From NCBI RefSeq assembly GCF_010015445.1, contig NC_053112.1, positions 36,816,665 through 36,880,664 on the forward strand: a DNA stretch of 64,000 bases, in the 5' to 3' direction. Every line of letters begins with the position of its first letter. The stretch's first letter is position 1. A model generated the notes under the pieces. It saw only the letters and a program-made list of their open reading frames with translations. It made no database searches and was not told where the DNA came from. Below, in pieces: positions 62,770-64,000 of this stretch. The position numbers and the translations under genes are program-made. This DNA comes from Perca fluviatilis. Lineage: Eukaryota > Chordata > Actinopteri > Perciformes > Percidae.

Positions 62770-64000
62770 TACCATCCATCCGCTGTCAGCCATTAACCCC
62801 TGAAGGACAGTGATGACACGCTGCTGCGGCTTGAAAAACATACACCTGTTCTATTTATAGCTCCACTGGATGTGTCTCCTGACTAGCTGAGTGTGTCTCC
62901 AAGACTCTGTAACGCTGTCTATGACACACTTCCATGATGTCAATGTCTTTTTTATACCTTTACTATGTAGTTATGATTTCTGCAACAGCCTTTTACTCCC
63001 GTGCACCAAAATGGGATCTTTCAGCTAAAAAAAAAAACCAGTCAATTATATGTGTCAATATTTCAGGGTAATAAAAAAAAAACTTTCCACTTTGCTTTGA
63101 TCTGTTGGACTCTATTTGAATACATGTATTTTCTCTGGCCATTTCGCCCTATCCTCTCTGTGTTTATGCAAGGTTTTTATGTGATTGACGTATGCCATGG
63201 TTAAATGATCTACAGTAAACACACGGTGGGGCTCAATGAATAGCCTTGGCTGTTGACATCCCATCCCGTGATAGGTGTGAGACGGAGGAGAGGAACACCA
63301 GGCGTCTGGAGCAACAGGTGGCTCTGCTCCGGGAGTCAAAGAGGAATGCAGACCAGAGCAGCGTGACGCTGCAGGCAGACATTCGCCACTCCATGACAGA
63401 TCTGCAGTCGATGCACCAGGAGTTTCAGGTCACTGAATGTGCTGCCTGCGAATGCTTGCCATGACATCTTTTTCTTTCCTTCTTTTTCCCGTCCAACTCA
63501 TCTGTCTGCCCGTGTCACTGCGCCTGTCTATCTTTCTTTTCGATGGTGTTTTCCCATCTGTAAGCACAGTCTCACACTACAGCATACCCTTTATCCACCC
63601 TGAACCTCCTCATGCGGACACATAGTCTCATGCACAACGAAACGAAACATGCAAGAATTACATCCCCCTTTCAATACGATCGCAACGTCATCTGTTGTCT
63701 CACGTTACAGCGCTTTACTTATTTTAAAATACTTCTATTTTAAGTACAGTATGTAATATATGGTCTATTGGTTGAAGTAGCATTGATCTGAGGGGTGGGA
63801 TACATTTTGTCCCCACCAAGGATAAAAATAATTCAGCAGAGTGTGTGTGTGCGTGCGTGCGTGTGCGTGTTCACAGCATCTAACAATCCCTCGTCCCTTT
63901 ACTCTGACCTCATCGGCCCCCTCCTCTTTTCCTCCTCTTCATTTTCTCATTCCTGCTGACTAATACTTCCCTCCCTCACTTCAGGCGTCTTTTCCTGCGA
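56503..64000 (+). CDS. Divergent type I keratin-like intermediate filament gene, 5' part
   Basis: Three coding exons (56503-56700, 62221-62303, 63275-63428) join to about 145 codons and run off the window. There is almost no head: after MDLLQDSS comes HTMWGLNARLKGFLEQVNRL QEAN, a variant of the keratin helix-initiation motif (LNDRLA-YL-KVR-LE-AN). Exon 2 has the invariant 83-nt size, and exon 3 is 154 nt against the usual 157. The coil 1B end lacks the conserved YLKKNHEE, having LQSMHQEFQ instead. A headless, divergent type I-like gene next to a type I keratin suggests krt222, but I cannot confirm this. Introns are long (5.5 kb for intron 1). Confidence 0.75.
56701..58829. other. Intron 1 of keratin-like gene, first part
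   Basis: Contains a degenerate tandem tract at 57170-57365 made of TTTTTCGACGTTTTTGTC-like words, flanked by GGGGTGCACATAGGTG and CACGCCCCTGGGGGTGCAAC. Otherwise noncoding. Confidence 0.6.
58830..59199. mobile_element. hAT-like repeat, uninterrupted relative of 26360-27200
   Basis: Shares ACCGATACCGGTACCGG-type words, ATTACACATTATGGCAC, TTATTTTTCAGCTCCTACTA and TAGATCTTGGTAGAAGC with 26360-27200. It ends CCCCAGCCCTA. The left end has decayed. It lacks the Tc1-type insert and so preserves the empty site. Confidence 0.8.
59463..59690. repeat. (GA)n-rich purine tract
   Basis: About 230 bp of GA with GGGA and ACAGGGA interruptions, directly before the LINE fragment. Capable of H-DNA in principle. 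Confidence 0.97.
59703..60722 (+). pseudogene. Non-LTR retrotransposon (LINE) reverse transcriptase, frameshifted
   Basis: Reverse transcriptase of a fish LINE (jockey/L2-like superfamily). It is recognised from SQIGFLPKYRTSDHIFTLHT, DFKKAFDSIWHDGL, GVKQGCCLSPTLFNIYINEL, the catalytic YADD box (60123-60134), WALTVNLNKTK, and a C-terminal KFYNHLKTSDPHSFH. At least two frameshifts break it: one near 59808-59825, where the frame hits TAG before DFKKAF, and one at the seven-A run 60055-60061. Endonuclease and N-terminal parts are missing (5' truncation), and an A-rich run at 60739-60756 follows. It lies in sense orientation in intron 1 of the keratin-like gene and is inactive. Confidence 0.9.
60846..61212. 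repeat. 46/47-bp C-rich minisatellite, about 8 copies
   Basis: Repeats of CTCAGCTCCCTCACCTCACA then CCCCCAGAACCTCAGGACAC, with small length changes in C-runs. It starts just after the LINE fragment's A-rich tail and a C-rich spacer. Confidence 0.95.
61213..61637. other. Noncoding, (AAT)n run
   Basis: An AAT triplet run lies at 61559-61587. Nothing else was recognised. Confidence 0.6.
61638..61998. mobile_element. hAT-like MITE with perfect 8-bp duplication
   Basis: The ends TAGGGGTGTTTAAATGAATC and GATTCACACCCCTA are inverted. The perfect duplication GTATCTGC is at 61630-61637 and 61999-62006. Noncoding, 361 bp, in intron 1 of the keratin-like gene. Confidence 0.9.
62221..62303 (+). CDS. 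Keratin-like gene, second coding exon
   Basis: 83 nt, encoding VGNLLMENAQLALQSDSMKS then RAAAVQA. Acceptor TTTTTGTCAG, donor AG/GTCAGC, phase 2. Same size and phase as exon 2 of the keratin at 29906-36298. Confidence 0.8.
62304..63274. other. Intron of keratin-like gene
   Basis: A poly-T run at 62453-62477 and a short CA run at 62738-62770. No coding sequence. Confidence 0.7.
63275..63428 (+). CDS. Keratin-like gene, third coding exon
   Basis: 154 nt, encoding CETEERNTRRLEQQVALLRE then SKRNADQSSVTLQADIRHSM, ending HQEFQ. Acceptor CGTGATAG, donor CAG/GTCACT, phase 0. Coiled-coil heptads are visible. Confidence 0.8.
63429..64000. other. Intron and possible start of next exon
   Basis: Pyrimidine-rich sequence with a GT run at 63841-63871. 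CTTCAG at 63979-63984 could be the acceptor of exon 4, reading ASFPA in phase 0, but too little follows to judge. Confidence 0.4.

Overview
This window is nuclear DNA from a ray-finned (teleost) fish. It has split vertebrate genes with long introns, long CA/GT microsatellites, and a dense load of fish-type dispersed repeats: MITEs, a Tc1-like transposon, hAT-like elements, a LINE fragment and tRNA-derived SINEs. No bacterial-style operon, CRISPR array, rRNA gene or functional tRNA gene was seen. Family names come from recognising motifs; no database search was run.

Three host genes are supported. (1) On the minus strand, 22704-22870 is the first coding exon of a RIM-family presynaptic active-zone protein (rims1-like; rims2 not excluded). 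It ends in a clean splice donor and no later RIM exon is visible, so positions 1 to about 22700 look like its first intron. (2) On the minus strand, 29906-36298 is a complete eight-exon type I keratin of 434 codons. Exon sizes and splice phases follow the classic type I keratin plan, and a TATA box lies just upstream. (3) On the plus strand, from 56503 off the right edge, are the first three coding exons of a divergent type I keratin-like intermediate filament gene, possibly krt222. The two filament genes lie tail-out on opposite strands, as expected at the edge of a type I keratin cluster. The RIM gene is an unrelated neuronal neighbour.

Most of the rest is mobile DNA. Several elements are defined to the base by target duplications. 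Elements with 8-bp duplications, some with one mismatch, start at 2254, 26360, 32485, 39285, 43813 and 61638. TTAA-bounded elements lie at 9217, 15992, 16289, 36736 and 41625. There is a TAA-flanked PIF/Harbinger-like MITE at 15226, a TG...CA element with 5-bp duplications (probable solo LTR) at 10141, a decayed Tc1 element at 39764, two Tc1-type hairpin MITEs at 26524 and 28374, and a LINE reverse-transcriptase relic at 59703. The most striking are a 1.9-kb fold-back element (43813-45738), whose arms are built from a 20-bp satellite and whose empty target site survives in a nearby duplicate, and a roughly 2.2-kb imperfect palindrome (50134-52307).

Long stretches hold only unique noncoding sequence or short microsatellites; these are listed. 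A cluster of two perfect CRE palindromes, an E-box and a TATA box at 24806-24967 could be a promoter of unknown target.
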